DNA of 64,000 bases from Streptomyces nitrosporeus (GCF_008704555.1 NZ_CP023702.1:4526001-4590000), one strand, 5' to 3'; shown: positions 15,342 through 24,485, numbered from the stretch's first letter. Translations and numbers: made by a program. The notes: generated from the sequence alone by a model not told the origin.

Positions 15342-16279
15342 GCCGGCTGCTGCACCGCGGGGACGCCCCGCCCGTGCCCGTACGCGAACTGACCGCCGTC
15401 TCCGCCGACGGTTCGCGGATCCACGTGGAGCTGCACGGCCCCGACGACGCCCCCGCCGTGGTGCTCGCCCACGGCTGGACCTGCAACACCCACTTCTGGG
15501 CGGCGCAGGTGCGCGCCCTGGCCGCCGATCACCGGGTCGTCGTCTACGACCAGCGGGGCCACGGGCGTACGCCGGAGCCCGTCAACGGCGTCTACAGCAC
15601 GAAGGCGCTCGCCGACGACCTGGAAGCCGTGCTGCGCGCCACCCTCGCGCCGGGGCGCAAAGCAGTGCTCGCCGGGCACTCCATGGGCGGGATGACCCTC
15701 ATGGCGGCGGCCGGCCGGGAAGCCGTCCGTGAGCACGGCGCGGCCGTACTGCTGTGCAGTACCGGGAGCGTGCGGCTGACCGCCGAGTCGACGGTGCTGC
15801 CGATACGGGCCGGTGCGCTGCGCACCCGGCTGACCGCGGCCGTGCTCGGTGCCCGGGCACCGCTCGGGCCGGTCACCGCGGTCTCGAAGTCGGTCCTCAA
15901 GTACGCGACGATGGGACGGGGTTCGTCGCCGGAGCGGGTCGACATCTGTGCCAGGATCGTCCATGCGTGCCCTCGCGGGGCGCGCGTCGCCTGGGGGCGT
16001 GTACTCGCCGGACTCGATCTCCAGGCAGGCGTACGGGAGCTGCGGCTGCCGACCGCGGTGATCGCGGGCACGGAGGACCGGCTGACGCCGCCCGTGCACG
16101 CACGGGCCATCGAGGCCGCCCTGCCGCACAGCCTCGGGCTCACCGAGCTGACGGGCGTGGGGCACATGACCCCGGTGGAGGCACCCGAGGCGGTCACCGC
16201 CGGACTCCGGCGGCTGGCGGAGCGGTACGTCACTGTGAAAGGCGCGGCGCAGGCCGTGAGTGAGGAGGAGGTCGCATGA
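15338..16279 (+). CDS. Alpha/beta hydrolase
   Basis: The 313-aa protein has the oxyanion segment VVLAHGWTCNTHFW at about residues 41-54, the RGHGRTPEP loop, the nucleophile elbow GHSMGGM (Ser) near 109, the acid in AGTEDRLTPP near 243 and the catalytic His in GVGHMTPVE near 273. It may hydrolyse the ester made by the upstream monooxygenase, as lipases do in related operons; this is inferred from position. ATG 15338 overlaps the preceding stop, and the gene overlaps the following SDR by four bases, so the three genes are translationally coupled. Confidence 0.93.
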   Translation: MSRLLHRGDAPPVPVRELTAVSADGSRIHVELHGPDDAPAVVLAHGWTCNTHFWAAQVRALAADHRVVVYDQRGHGRTPEPVNGVYSTKALADDLEAVLRATLAPGRKAVLAGHSMGGMTLMAAAGREAVREHGAAVLLCSTGSVRLTAESTVLPIRAGALRTRLTAAVLGARAPLGPVTAVSKSVLKYATMGRGSSPERVDICARIVHACPRGARVAWGRVLAGLDLQAGVRELRLPTAVIAGTEDRLTPPVHARAIEAALPHSLGLTELTGVGHMTPVEAPEAVTAGLRRLAERYVTVKGAAQAVSEEEVA

Positions 16280-17160
16280 GCGGCAGTCGGAGTCTCGAAG
16301 GGCAGGTCGTCGTCGTCACCGGTGCGGCGCGCGGTGTCGGCGAGCTGCTGGCCCGCAAACTGTCGGCGCGCGGCGCGAAGCTGGCGCTGGTCGGACTGGA
16401 ACCGGACGAACTGAAGAAGGTCTCCGAGCGGCTGCACTCGGACAGCGACCACTGGCACGCCGACGTCACCGACCACGAGGCGATGGCCCGGGTCGCCCGC
16501 GAGGTCAAACAGCGCTTCGGGAAGATCGACGTCGTCGTCGCCAACGCCGGGGTCGCCACGGGCGGGCCCCTGGTGGACTCCGACCCCGTCGCCTGGCGGC
16601 GGGTCATCGAGGTCAACCTGATCGGCGGCGCGGTGACCGGGCGGGCCTTCCTCCCGGTGCTCATGGAGAGCCGCGGCTACTTCCTCCAGATAGCCTCGCT
16701 GGCCGCCATGACCCCGGCGCCGATGATGAGCGCGTACTGCGCCTCCAAGTCGGGCGTGGAGGCGTTCGCCCACAGCCTGCGGGCGGAGGTCGGCTACCGG
16801 GGGGTGAAGGTCGGCGTCGGCTATCTGTCCTGGACCGACACCGACATGGTGCGCGGGGCCGACGAGGACGACGTCATGCGGGAGTTGCGGCAGCGGCTTC
16901 CCTGGCCCACGAATCGCACCTATCCGCTCGGCCCGGCCGTGGACCGGATCGTGGCCGGTATCGAACGGCGCTCCGCGCACGTCTACGCCCAGTGGTGGCT
17001 GCGCGGGATGCAGTCCGTCCGCGGATACCTGCCGATGGTGATAGGGGTCGTCGGGCAGCGCGAGATGAAGCGGTTCGGGCCCCGGCTGGACGGCGTCTCC
17101 AAGGGGCTCGTGGGGGCCGGCGGCACGGCCGACCAGGAGGAGCGGGCGCAGCACCACTGA
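16276..17160 (+). CDS. Short-chain dehydrogenase/reductase
   Basis: The 294-aa protein has the classical SDR cofactor motif TGAARGVGE at residues 15-23, NAGVATGG near 90, and the catalytic Ser and Tyr-Lys in QIASLAAMTPAPMMSAYCASK (Y and K separated by three residues). A C-terminal extension of about 80 residues is typical of the SadH-like group found in mymA-type operons. It probably oxidises or reduces an alcohol/ketone related to the substrate of the monooxygenase. It is the last gene of the coupled operon. The sequence shows no acyl-CoA ligase neighbour, unlike Mycobacterium. Confidence 0.92.
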   Translation: MSGSRSLEGQVVVVTGAARGVGELLARKLSARGAKLALVGLEPDELKKVSERLHSDSDHWHADVTDHEAMARVAREVKQRFGKIDVVVANAGVATGGPLVDSDPVAWRRVIEVNLIGGAVTGRAFLPVLMESRGYFLQIASLAAMTPAPMMSAYCASKSGVEAFAHSLRAEVGYRGVKVGVGYLSWTDTDMVRGADEDDVMRELRQRLPWPTNRTYPLGPAVDRIVAGIERRSAHVYAQWWLRGMQSVRGYLPMVIGVVGQREMKRFGPRLDGVSKGLVGAGGTADQEERAQHH

Positions 17161-17288
17161 CCCGCGGGCGCGACGCCGTCGGCCCCTGCACACACCGTCA
17201 TTGATCGAAATGCGTCGGATGTCCGGGTATGTAAGTCTGAGCGAGGCCCTGAAGGGGCTGTCCCGCACACTCATGGAGGAGTGAACAG

Positions 17289-17474
17289 ATGGGCATCGCA
17301 GACCAGTTCAAGGACAAGGCGCAGGAACTCGCCGACCAGGCCAAGAAGCAGAAGCAGGGCCGCGGCGACGAGGACCGTTCGCAGGAGCGCCCGGACCGCG
17401 CCGGCAAGCAGACCGACCCGCGTGAGCGGGCGCGGGACGCGGCCGAGCAGACGCGCGAGCGCTTCGACCGCTGA
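17289..17474 (+). CDS. Small highly charged helical protein (61 aa)
   Basis: The product is MGIADQFKDKAQELADQAKK followed by a Glu/Arg/Gln-rich tail, with no Cys and almost no hydrophobic residues. It should be an amphipathic helix followed by disorder. ATG 17289 follows AGGAGTGAACAG, a good ribosome-binding site. Similar short proteins are common in Streptomyces; some databases relate such sequences to MT0933-like antitoxins, but no toxin is adjacent and I do not assign that role. A strong terminator follows. Confidence 0.8.
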   Translation: MGIADQFKDKAQELADQAKKQKQGRGDEDRSQERPDRAGKQTDPRERARDAAEQTRERFDR

Positions 17475-17490
17475 CGCCGTGCCCTTGGTG

Positions 17491-17522
17491 AGGGGCGCGC
17501 CCGGGAGACCGGGCGCGCCCCT
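17491..17522. terminator. Strong terminator hairpin
   Basis: A 14-bp perfect stem (AGGGGCGCGCCCGG / CCGGGCGCGCCCCT) with loop GAGA is followed by TTT. It ends the 61-aa gene and may also serve the convergent protease gene. Confidence 0.85.
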
Positions 17523-17528
17523 TTCCAT

Positions 17529-17558
17529 GTGCGGGTGCGGGTGCGGGTGCGGGTGCGG
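17529..17558. repeat. GTGCGG hexamer repeat, five copies
   Basis: Five perfect tandem copies of GTGCGG lie between the terminator and the end of the Tricorn-like gene. It looks like slippage-prone filler in an intergenic region. Confidence 0.9.
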
Positions 17559-17590
17559 ACGAGGGCGGGGCCGCGCCCGGGACGGGGCCG

Positions 17591-20500
17591 TCAGCGGGGC
17601 GGCAGGGGCGGCCTCCGGAGGTCGGGGACCGCGTCGTAGGTGGGCGGGGTGGCCGCCGGGCGGGCGTCCAGCAGCTCCAGGGCCACCCTGACCGCGTCGT
17701 CCAGCACCGCGTGCCGCCCCTCGGCCCAGTCCAGGGGGGTGCGCAGGGCCTCCAGGTCGGGCTCGACGCCGTGGTTCTCGACGGACCAGCCGTAGGCGTC
17801 GAACCAGGCCGCGTTCATCGGCACGGTGATCACCGTGCCGTCGCCGAGCCGGTGCCGGCCCGTCATCCCGACCACCCCGCCCCAGGTCCGCTGCCCCACC
17901 ACGGGCCCCAGTTCCAGCAGCCGGAAGGCCGCCGTGATCATGTCGCCGTCGGAGGAGGTCGCCTCGTCGGCCAGGGCGACCACCGGTCCCCGCGGCGCGT
18001 TGGACGCGTAGGACACGGCCTGGGCGTTGCGTGTCAGGTCCCAGCCGAGGATCGTTCGGGACAGGGTCTCGACGACCAGTTCGCTGATGTGGCCGCCGGC
18101 GTTGCCGCGTACGTCCACGATGAGCGCCGGGCGGGACACCTCCAGCCGCAGGTCCCGGTTGAACTGGGCCCAGCCCGAGCCGCCCATGTCCGGGATGTGC
18201 AGGTAGCCGCACTTGCCGCCGCTCAGTTCGCGTACCACCTCCCGGCGCTTGGCCACCCAGTCCTGGTAGCGCAGCGGGCGTTCGTCGACCAGCGGCATGA
18301 CCGCGACGCGGCGGGGCCGGCCGCCGCCCTCGCCGCCGGCCGGGCGGAACGTCAGCTCGACCGTGGTGCCGCCCGCCGCGGTGAGCAGCGGGTAGGGGCC
18401 AGCCACCGGGTCCACCGGCCGGCCGTCGACATGGGTGAGGACCGAGTCCTCACGGATGCCGGTGCCGGCCAGCGGGGAGCGCGCCTTGGAGTCGGACGAG
18501 TCGCCGGGCAGGATCCGCCTCACGGTCCACTCGCCGTCCCGGCACACCAGATTGACGCCGAGCAGCCCGATCGCCCGCTGGTAGTGCGGGGGGCCCTCGT
18601 TGCGGCGGGCGGGGGACACATAGGCGTGGGAGGTGCCCAGCTCCCCCAGGACCTCACGCAGCAGATCGGCGAACTCGTCGGGGGAGGCGACCCGTTCGAC
18701 GAGGGGGCGGTACTGCTCCAGCACCCCGTCCCAGTCGATGCCGCACATGTCCGGTTCCCAGAAGTAGGCCCTGATGATGCGCCCCGCCTCGTCGTACGCC
18801 TGGCGCCACTCGGCGGCCGGGTCGACGTCGTGGAGGATGCGGCGGAGGTCGAGGTAGACGGTCGAGTCGTTGTCGCCGGGCTCGCCGGCCGGTACGGCCC
18901 GCAGCTCGCCGTCGTCCATGACGACCAGCCGGGACCGGTCGCCGCTGACCGCGAACCAGTCGAGGTCGCCGACGAGTTCGGTCCTGCGGGCCTTGGCGAT
19001 GTTGAAGTGTTCGAGCGTCGGGCGGCCGGACATGTCCGCGGGGTTGGCGAAGGTCTCGCCGAGCGCGCCCGAGATGGGCCAGCGCAGCCAGACCAGCCCG
19101 CCCCCGCTCACCGGTTGCAGTGCCGAGTACTTCGACGCGGAGACGGGGAACGGCGTCACCCTGTTTTCCAGGCCCTCGAACTCCACGGTGACCGTGGGCC
19201 CTTCGACCGGGCCCTCGGCGATGTCCACCGGGTCCAGTCCGCCCGCCGCCGGACGGCCGTCGGGGAGCAGGGCGAAGGGCGAGGGGGTCGCGGAGGAGAG
19301 GGGCACCAGGTAGGGGCGGCAGCCCAGGGGGAAGGAGAGGTCGCCGGTGTGGACGTCGTACACCGGGTCGAAGCCGCGCCAGGAGAGGAAGGCCAGATAG
19401 CGGCCGTCACCGGTGAAGACGGGGTTCTCGTCCTCGAAGCGGCCGTTGGTGACATCGACTATCACCGGGGCGCCGGGGCCGCTGATCCTGGCCAGCTTGA
19501 TCTGCCGCAGGGAACGGCCGACCCCGGGGTGCGACCAGGTCAGCCAGGCGCCGTCCGGAGAGAAGGCCAGGTCGCGGACCGGGCCGTTGACGGACCGGAT
19601 CAGTTCGGTCACGGCCGCGGGCGGGAACGGCGGCGCGTCCCCCTTGCGGAACTCCCGCAGCCGCCGCCGTCCGCCGGACCCGTCCGTCCGCGCCCCCTCC
19701 CCGGCTCCGCCCCCTTCCCCGGCTCCGCCCCCGTCCGTGCCCGTACCGCCGGTCCCGTCCGCGGCGGCGGCCGTGTCCGCGGCGGCAACCGTGCCTGCGG
19801 CGGCCGTGTCCGCCCCAGCGGTCACCCCTGTCTCATCGGTCCCATCAGATCCACTGGTTTCACCGGCTCCACCGGCTCCACCGGCTCCACCGGTTTCGCC
19901 GGTCTCGTTGGGCTCCTGAGTCCCGGGGGTCCCGGGGGTCCCGTGGGGCCCGTCCGTCCCGTCGGCCTCATCGGCCCTGTCCGTCCCGCCGGTCCCGGTG
20001 AGCCCGTCGATGAGTACGGCGGTCTCGTCCTCCGTCACGTCCAGGAGCAGCAGCCGCCCGTCGTTCGACGCGACGGCGAGGCGTTCGCCGTCTGGGTCCG
20101 AGACCATCTCGTGGACCCGGCCCAGCAGGCCGGAGGCCAGCCGGCGCGGCCGCCGGTCGCCGCTGGCCCGTGGCAGGTGGGAGATCTCGACCGCGTCCTC
20201 CCCGTCCGCGTCGGTGACGTACGCGATCCGTCCACTGCTGCCCAGCATCTCCGGCAGCCGGACGCGCACCCCGGGGGTGTCGGCGATGGTGCGGGCCGGC
20301 CCGTCGCGGTGCGTGAGCCAGTACAGGCTGCCGCGTACGGAGACGGCGCTGGCGCGGCCCGTCTCGTCCACGGCCAGCGCGTCCACGTGGCTGGCGGCCG
20401 GGACCTGGTGGACGCGGCGGCCGGTCCTGGGGCCGCCGAGCCGTACCTCCAGTTTCCGCGGGGTGGCGTCGCGGTCCTCCAGGTCCTCGACCAGCCACAG

Positions 20501-21277
20501 CTCGCCCGCGCACTGGTAGACGACCCGGGTGCCGTCGCTGGAGGCGTGCCGGGCGTAGAAGGCGTCGTGGTCGGTGTGGCGGCGCAGGTCCGTGCCGTCC
20601 GCCAGGCAGGAGTAGAGGTTGCCGACCCCCTCGTGGTCGGAGAGGAAGGCGATGCGGCGCCCCACGAACATCGGGGCGTCGAGGTGGCCGCCGATGTCCG
20701 GCAGCAGGCGTTCGCCGTGCAGCCAGAGCCGCCCGGTGGCCCCGCCCCGGTAGCGCTTCCACGCGGCCGGCTCGTGCGGGGGCTTGCCGGTGAGCAGCAG
20801 GGTGCGGCGCTCGCCGTCGATGTCGGCGACCGCGATGTCGGAGACCGGGCCCCAGGGGAGCTTGCCGCCGGGGCCGCCGTCGGTGGGGAGGCTGTAGGCC
20901 CACGAGAAGTAGGAGAACGGCTGGTTGTGCGAGGACACCGCGAGGATCTGCGAACTCTCACCCGGGTCGGGGGTCCAGCCGCAGACCCGGGCGTCGGTGG
21001 ACCCCCAGTAGGTGAGTCTGCGGGCGGGTCCGCCCTCGACGGGGACGAGGTGGATCTCTGGGTCCAGGGTGCGCCAGGTCGTATAGGCGATGCGGCTGCC
21101 GTCGGGCGAGAACCGGGGATGGCCGACCCGGGTCCGGTCGACGGTCAGCCGCCACGCCCGGCCGGGGCGGTGCCCGGCCGGGACGAGCGGGGCGACCCAC
21201 AGGTCGTCCTCGGCCGCGAAGCACAGCAAGTCCTGGTGGAGGTGCGGGAAACGGAGATACGCGACGTCGTCACTCAC
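17591..21277 (-). CDS. Tricorn-type protease (S41 family)
   Basis: Tricorn is a large cytoplasmic protease that degrades peptides released by the proteasome. The N-terminal half has beta-propeller repeats (PRFSPDGSRIAYTTW, RIAFLSDHEGVGNLYS, MVSDPDGERLAVASNDG). The C-terminal half has the core domain with His in ELGTSHAYVSP, a PDZ-like segment (GVNLVCRDGEWTVRRILPGD), IVDVRGNAGGH, the Ser region ATSSDGDMI, GQRTWGGVVG, and the Glu in VENHGVEPD. The product is 1228 aa; relatives are about 1070-1080. The excess is a Gly/Thr/Ala/Asp-rich insert at about residues 425-540 within the second propeller (19.65-20.0 kb). ATG 21277 is used. It is divergent from tetR across 206 bp. Confidence 0.93.
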   Translation of the reverse strand: MSDDVAYLRFPHLHQDLLCFAAEDDLWVAPLVPAGHRPGRAWRLTVDRTRVGHPRFSPDGSRIAYTTWRTLDPEIHLVPVEGGPARRLTYWGSTDARVCGWTPDPGESSQILAVSSHNQPFSYFSWAYSLPTDGGPGGKLPWGPVSDIAVADIDGERRTLLLTGKPPHEPAAWKRYRGGATGRLWLHGERLLPDIGGHLDAPMFVGRRIAFLSDHEGVGNLYSCLADGTDLRRHTDHDAFYARHASSDGTRVVYQCAGELWLVEDLEDRDATPRKLEVRLGGPRTGRRVHQVPAASHVDALAVDETGRASAVSVRGSLYWLTHRDGPARTIADTPGVRVRLPEMLGSSGRIAYVTDADGEDAVEISHLPRASGDRRPRRLASGLLGRVHEMVSDPDGERLAVASNDGRLLLLDVTEDETAVLIDGLTGTGGTDRADEADGTDGPHGTPGTPGTQEPNETGETGGAGGAGGAGETSGSDGTDETGVTAGADTAAAGTVAAADTAAAADGTGGTGTDGGGAGEGGGAGEGARTDGSGGRRRLREFRKGDAPPFPPAAVTELIRSVNGPVRDLAFSPDGAWLTWSHPGVGRSLRQIKLARISGPGAPVIVDVTNGRFEDENPVFTGDGRYLAFLSWRGFDPVYDVHTGDLSFPLGCRPYLVPLSSATPSPFALLPDGRPAAGGLDPVDIAEGPVEGPTVTVEFEGLENRVTPFPVSASKYSALQPVSGGGLVWLRWPISGALGETFANPADMSGRPTLEHFNIAKARRTELVGDLDWFAVSGDRSRLVVMDDGELRAVPAGEPGDNDSTVYLDLRRILHDVDPAAEWRQAYDEAGRIIRAYFWEPDMCGIDWDGVLEQYRPLVERVASPDEFADLLREVLGELGTSHAYVSPARRNEGPPHYQRAIGLLGVNLVCRDGEWTVRRILPGDSSDSKARSPLAGTGIREDSVLTHVDGRPVDPVAGPYPLLTAAGGTTVELTFRPAGGEGGGRPRRVAVMPLVDERPLRYQDWVAKRREVVRELSGGKCGYLHIPDMGGSGWAQFNRDLRLEVSRPALIVDVRGNAGGHISELVVETLSRTILGWDLTRNAQAVSYASNAPRGPVVALADEATSSDGDMITAAFRLLELGPVVGQRTWGGVVGMTGRHRLGDGTVITVPMNAAWFDAYGWSVENHGVEPDLEALRTPLDWAEGRHAVLDDAVRVALELLDARPAATPPTYDAVPDLRRPPLPPR

Positions 21278-21329
21278 TCCTCAATGCTTTCCGTGCGAAG
21301 GGCCCGGGGCAACTCGTGTCGCACGACGA

Positions 21330-21349
21330 CTTGTGTCGCACGACACAAG
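21330..21349. promoter_or_regulatory. Palindrome upstream of the Tricorn-like gene
   Basis: CTTGTGTCG-CA-CGACACAAG is a perfect dyad with 9-bp arms, 53 bases before the protease start. Its core TGTCGCACGAC is repeated as half-site sequence at 21317-21327. It is a likely operator for one of the divergent genes. Confidence 0.5.
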
Positions 21350-21410
21350 CGAAACGTTTTCGTTTCGCGCGGGGCCGGGAGTAACGTCGAAGTGTACGAA
21401 ACGGTTTCGT
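21349..21410. promoter_or_regulatory. Two related palindromes upstream of tetR
   Basis: GCGAAACG-TTTT-CGTTTCGC (21349-21368) and ACGAAAC-G-GTTTCGT (21396-21410) share the half-site CGAAAC and have centres about 44 bp (roughly four helical turns) apart. This layout suits a TetR dimer pair. The tetR start follows 74 bp on, so autoregulation and control of the MMPL gene are likely. Confidence 0.6.
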
Positions 21411-21483
21411 TCGGTATTGATCATGCTGCCGGGCGTCGCCGGTATGATCCCGCAGGCACGACGGACACGGAGGAGGTCGACAG

Positions 21484-22056
21484 GTGGCACGCACCCGGCT
21501 CACGCCCGAACGTGAGCACGAGCTGTACACCGCCGTACTCGATCTGCTCGGTGAGGTCGGGTACGAAGCCCTGACCATGGACGCCGTCGCCGCCCGCACC
21601 CGTTCCAGCAAGGCCACCCTCTACCGCCAGTGGGGGAGCAAGGCCGAGCTGGTCGTCAGGGCACTCCGCAACGACAAGCCGGTGCATCTCGCCGAGATCG
21701 ACACCGGAACGCTGCGCGGCGACTTCCTCGCCGTGCTCGGGCGGAGTGACGACTGCCGGATGGAGAAGAACTCCGCGCTGCTGCGGGGTCTGAGCCATGC
21801 CGTCCACGACAACCCCGACCTGTTCCAGGCCCTGCGCGAGCTGCTGATCGAGCCGGAGATGACCGGACTCCAGCTGCTGCTCGAACGGGCGGTGGAGCGG
21901 GGAGAGGTGCGTCCGGACAATCCGGCGCTCTCCTATGTACCGCACATGATGATCGGCGCCTTCGCCGCCAGGGAGCTCATCGACGAGCGCCCTGTCGACC
22001 GGGCGTTCCTCCTCGACTACGCGGAGTCCGTGGTGTTCCCCGCCCTCGGCGTCTGA
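21484..22056 (+). CDS. TetR family transcriptional regulator
   Basis: The HTH is at residues 10-55: ELYTAVLDLLGEVGYEALTM, then VAARTRSSKATLYRQWGSKA. The C-terminal ligand domain (about residues 70-190) is of the TetR_C type and has no obvious ligand signature. The product is 190 aa with GTG 21484 behind GGAGGTCGACAG. The MMPL exporter gene follows after 140 bp, and the pair likely forms a drug- or lipid-responsive efflux unit with TetR as repressor. Confidence 0.93.
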   Translation: MARTRLTPEREHELYTAVLDLLGEVGYEALTMDAVAARTRSSKATLYRQWGSKAELVVRALRNDKPVHLAEIDTGTLRGDFLAVLGRSDDCRMEKNSALLRGLSHAVHDNPDLFQALRELLIEPEMTGLQLLLERAVERGEVRPDNPALSYVPHMMIGAFAARELIDERPVDRAFLLDYAESVVFPALGV

Positions 22057-22196
22057 CGTCCCCGCTTCGTCACCCCCTCCCCTCCGTACGACCTGTTCTC
22101 CGACCGCTCCACCTGACACCTGACACGCCGCTCTCGTCGTCGGGCTGGTTCCTCACGCCCTTTTCCGTACAACGACCTGACCGGGAGTACCCCTCC

Positions 22197-24419
22197 GTGG
22201 CTGCATTCCTTTACAAAGTCGGGCGGTTCGCCTTCCGGCGCCGCTGGTACGTCGCCCTCGTCTGGGTGGCGTTGCTGGGGCTCGCCGGCTTCGGCGCCGC
22301 CTCGGCCTCCACCGCCACCTCCAGTTCCTTCTCGATCCCCGGTACGGAGGCCCAGAAGGCCTTCGATCTGCTGGAGAAACGTTTCCCCGGTGGCAGTGCC
22401 GACGGAGCGACCGCACGTGTCGTCTTCAAGGCCCCCGAGGGCGAGAAGGTGAACGACGCCGGCAACAAGGCGGAGATCCAGGAGATCGTCGGCGAGCTGG
22501 AGTCCGGCTCGGACCAGATCGCCTCCGTCGCCGACCCGTTCGCGGCGAACGCCGTGAGCCAGGACGGCTCGACGGCGTACATCTCCGTCTCCTACGAGGT
22601 CAGCTCGATGGAGCTGACCGACGGGACGCGGGAGGCCCTCGAAGAGGCGGGCGAGGCCGCGCGGGGTGACGGGATGACCGTGGAGATCGGCGGTGACGCG
22701 CTCCAGGTGATGCCGGAGACGGGTGTCACCGAGGTCATCGGTGTCGCCGTCGCGGCCGTGGTCCTGGTCATCACCTTCGGTTCGCTGATCGCCGCGGGTC
22801 TGCCGCTGCTGACCGCGCTGATCGGCGTGGGCATCGGGGCGTCGCTGATCACCGCCCTGGCGAACGTGCTCGACCTGGGCTCCACCACCGCCATCCTCGC
22901 GACGATGATCGGTCTCGCGGTCGGCATCGACTACGCGCTCTTCATCGTCTCCCGCTACCGTGCCGAACTGGCCGAGGGCCGCGAACGCGAGGAAGCGGCC
23001 GGGCGGGCGGTCGGCACCGCCGGATCCGCGGTGGTCTTCGCCGGGCTGACGGTGGTCATCGCCCTGGCGGGCCTCGCCGTGGTCAACATTCCGATGCTGT
23101 CGAAGATGGGCTTCGCCGCGGCCGGCACGGTCGCCGTCGCGGTCCTGATCGCCCTCACCCTGGTCCCCGCGCTGCTCGGCATCGTCGGCAAGCGGATCAT
23201 GGGACGCAAGGCGCGCAAGGCCGCCGAGGTGAAGGACAAGCCCGAGGCCAAGCCCAACATGGGCACCCGCTGGGCGCGGTTCGTGCTGCGCCGGCCGGTC
23301 TGGGTGCTGCTGGTGGGGGTGCTGGGGCTCGGCGCCGTCGCAGTTCCGGCCGCCTCGCTGGAGATGGGTCTGCCGGACGACGGCTCGCAGCCGAAGAGCA
23401 CCACCCAGCGCCAGGCCTACGACCTGCTCTCCGACGGTTTCGGCCCCGGGTTCAACGGGCCGCTGCTGGTCGTCGTCGACACGAAGGGCAGCTCCGACGG
23501 CAAGGCCGCCGTCGACCGGGTCTCCCAGGAGATCGAGGGCATCGGGCACGTCGCCGCCGTCACCCCGGCCACCTTCAACGAGGCCGGCGACGCCGCGACC
23601 ATCACGGTCGTCTCCAAGGACCGGCCGAGTTCCACCGACACGGAGGACGTCGTCCACGCCATCCGTGACGCGGGCACGGACATCAAGGACGAGACCGGCG
23701 CCGAGGTACTGGTCACCGGCGCCACCGCGATGAACATCGACTTCTCCGAGAAGATGAACAACGCGCTGCTGCCCTACCTGGCCCTCGTCGTCGGGCTCGC
23801 CTTCCTGCTGCTGATGGTCGTCTTCCGTTCGCTGCTGGTGCCGCTCAAGGCGGCCCTGGGCTTCCTGCTCTCGGTCGTCGCGGCCCTGGGCGCGGTCGTC
23901 GCGGTCTTCCAGTGGGGCTGGCTCGCCTCGCTCTTCGGGGTGGAGCAGACCGGGCCGATCATGAGCATGATGCCGATCTTCATGGTCGGTGTGGTCTTCG
24001 GCCTCGCCATGGACTACGAGGTCTTCCTGGTCACCCGTATGCGGGAGGCGTACGTCCACGGGGAGACGCCCGGACAGGCCGTCGTCACCGGCTTCCGGCA
24101 CGGTGCGCGGGTGGTCACGGCCGCCGCGGTGATCATGATGGCGGTCTTCGCCGGCTTCATCGGCTCCAGTGAGTCGATGATCAAGATGATCGGCTTCTCG
24201 CTGGCCATCGCGGTCTTCTTCGACGCCTTCGTGGTGCGGATGGCCATCGTGCCGGCGGTGCTCGCCCTGCTGGGCAGGCGTGCCTGGTGGCTGCCGCGAT
24301 GGCTGGACCGGATCCTGCCCAACGTGGACGTGGAGGGCGAGGGGCTCCGCAAGGAGCTGGCGTCCGACGGTCCGCCCGAGGGCCCGTCCGGCAGGGAGCG
24401 CGAGCCGGCCCGCGTCTGA
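22197..24419 (+). CDS. MMPL family RND transporter
   Basis: The 740-aa protein has the layout of actinobacterial MMPL exporters: an N-terminal membrane helix, a periplasmic loop, five helices, a second periplasmic loop and five to six helices. The two proton-relay motifs are visible: GLAVGIDYALFIVSRYRAEL near residue 239 and GVVFGLAMDYEVFLVTRMRE near 600. Such proteins export lipids, siderophores or antibiotics using the proton gradient; the cargo is unknown. GTG 22197 is chosen because it begins the conserved AAFLYKVGRFAFRRRWYVAL lead. It is controlled in all likelihood by the preceding TetR. Confidence 0.93.
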   Translation: MAAFLYKVGRFAFRRRWYVALVWVALLGLAGFGAASASTATSSSFSIPGTEAQKAFDLLEKRFPGGSADGATARVVFKAPEGEKVNDAGNKAEIQEIVGELESGSDQIASVADPFAANAVSQDGSTAYISVSYEVSSMELTDGTREALEEAGEAARGDGMTVEIGGDALQVMPETGVTEVIGVAVAAVVLVITFGSLIAAGLPLLTALIGVGIGASLITALANVLDLGSTTAILATMIGLAVGIDYALFIVSRYRAELAEGREREEAAGRAVGTAGSAVVFAGLTVVIALAGLAVVNIPMLSKMGFAAAGTVAVAVLIALTLVPALLGIVGKRIMGRKARKAAEVKDKPEAKPNMGTRWARFVLRRPVWVLLVGVLGLGAVAVPAASLEMGLPDDGSQPKSTTQRQAYDLLSDGFGPGFNGPLLVVVDTKGSSDGKAAVDRVSQEIEGIGHVAAVTPATFNEAGDAATITVVSKDRPSSTDTEDVVHAIRDAGTDIKDETGAEVLVTGATAMNIDFSEKMNNALLPYLALVVGLAFLLLMVVFRSLLVPLKAALGFLLSVVAALGAVVAVFQWGWLASLFGVEQTGPIMSMMPIFMVGVVFGLAMDYEVFLVTRMREAYVHGETPGQAVVTGFRHGARVVTAAAVIMMAVFAGFIGSSESMIKMIGFSLAIAVFFDAFVVRMAIVPAVLALLGRRAWWLPRWLDRILPNVDVEGEGLRKELASDGPPEGPSGREREPARV

Positions 24420-24425
24420 ACGCCG

Positions 24426-24482
24426 CCGGACCGGAGCGGGAGCGCTCCGGTCCGGTCCGGCCGGAGCGGTCACCGCTCCGGC
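24426..24482 (+). terminator. Tandem hairpins after the MMPL gene
   Basis: Two adjacent perfect hairpins follow the stop by 6 and 40 bases: a 13-bp stem (24426-24455, loop GGAG) and a 10-bp stem (24460-24482, loop TCA). They form a strong factor-independent type terminator. Confidence 0.75.
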
Positions 24483-24485
24483 TCC

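Noticed and set aside
13785..17160. Secondary-metabolite gene cluster
   Set aside because: Only three tailoring-type enzymes are present with no core synthase, carrier protein or exporter.
17289..17474. Antitoxin of a toxin-antitoxin pair
   Set aside because: No toxin gene is adjacent and the match rests only on composition.
17529..17558. Functional iteron or origin from the GTGCGG repeats
   Set aside because: The repeat is short, perfect and intergenic beside a terminator; no replication gene is near.
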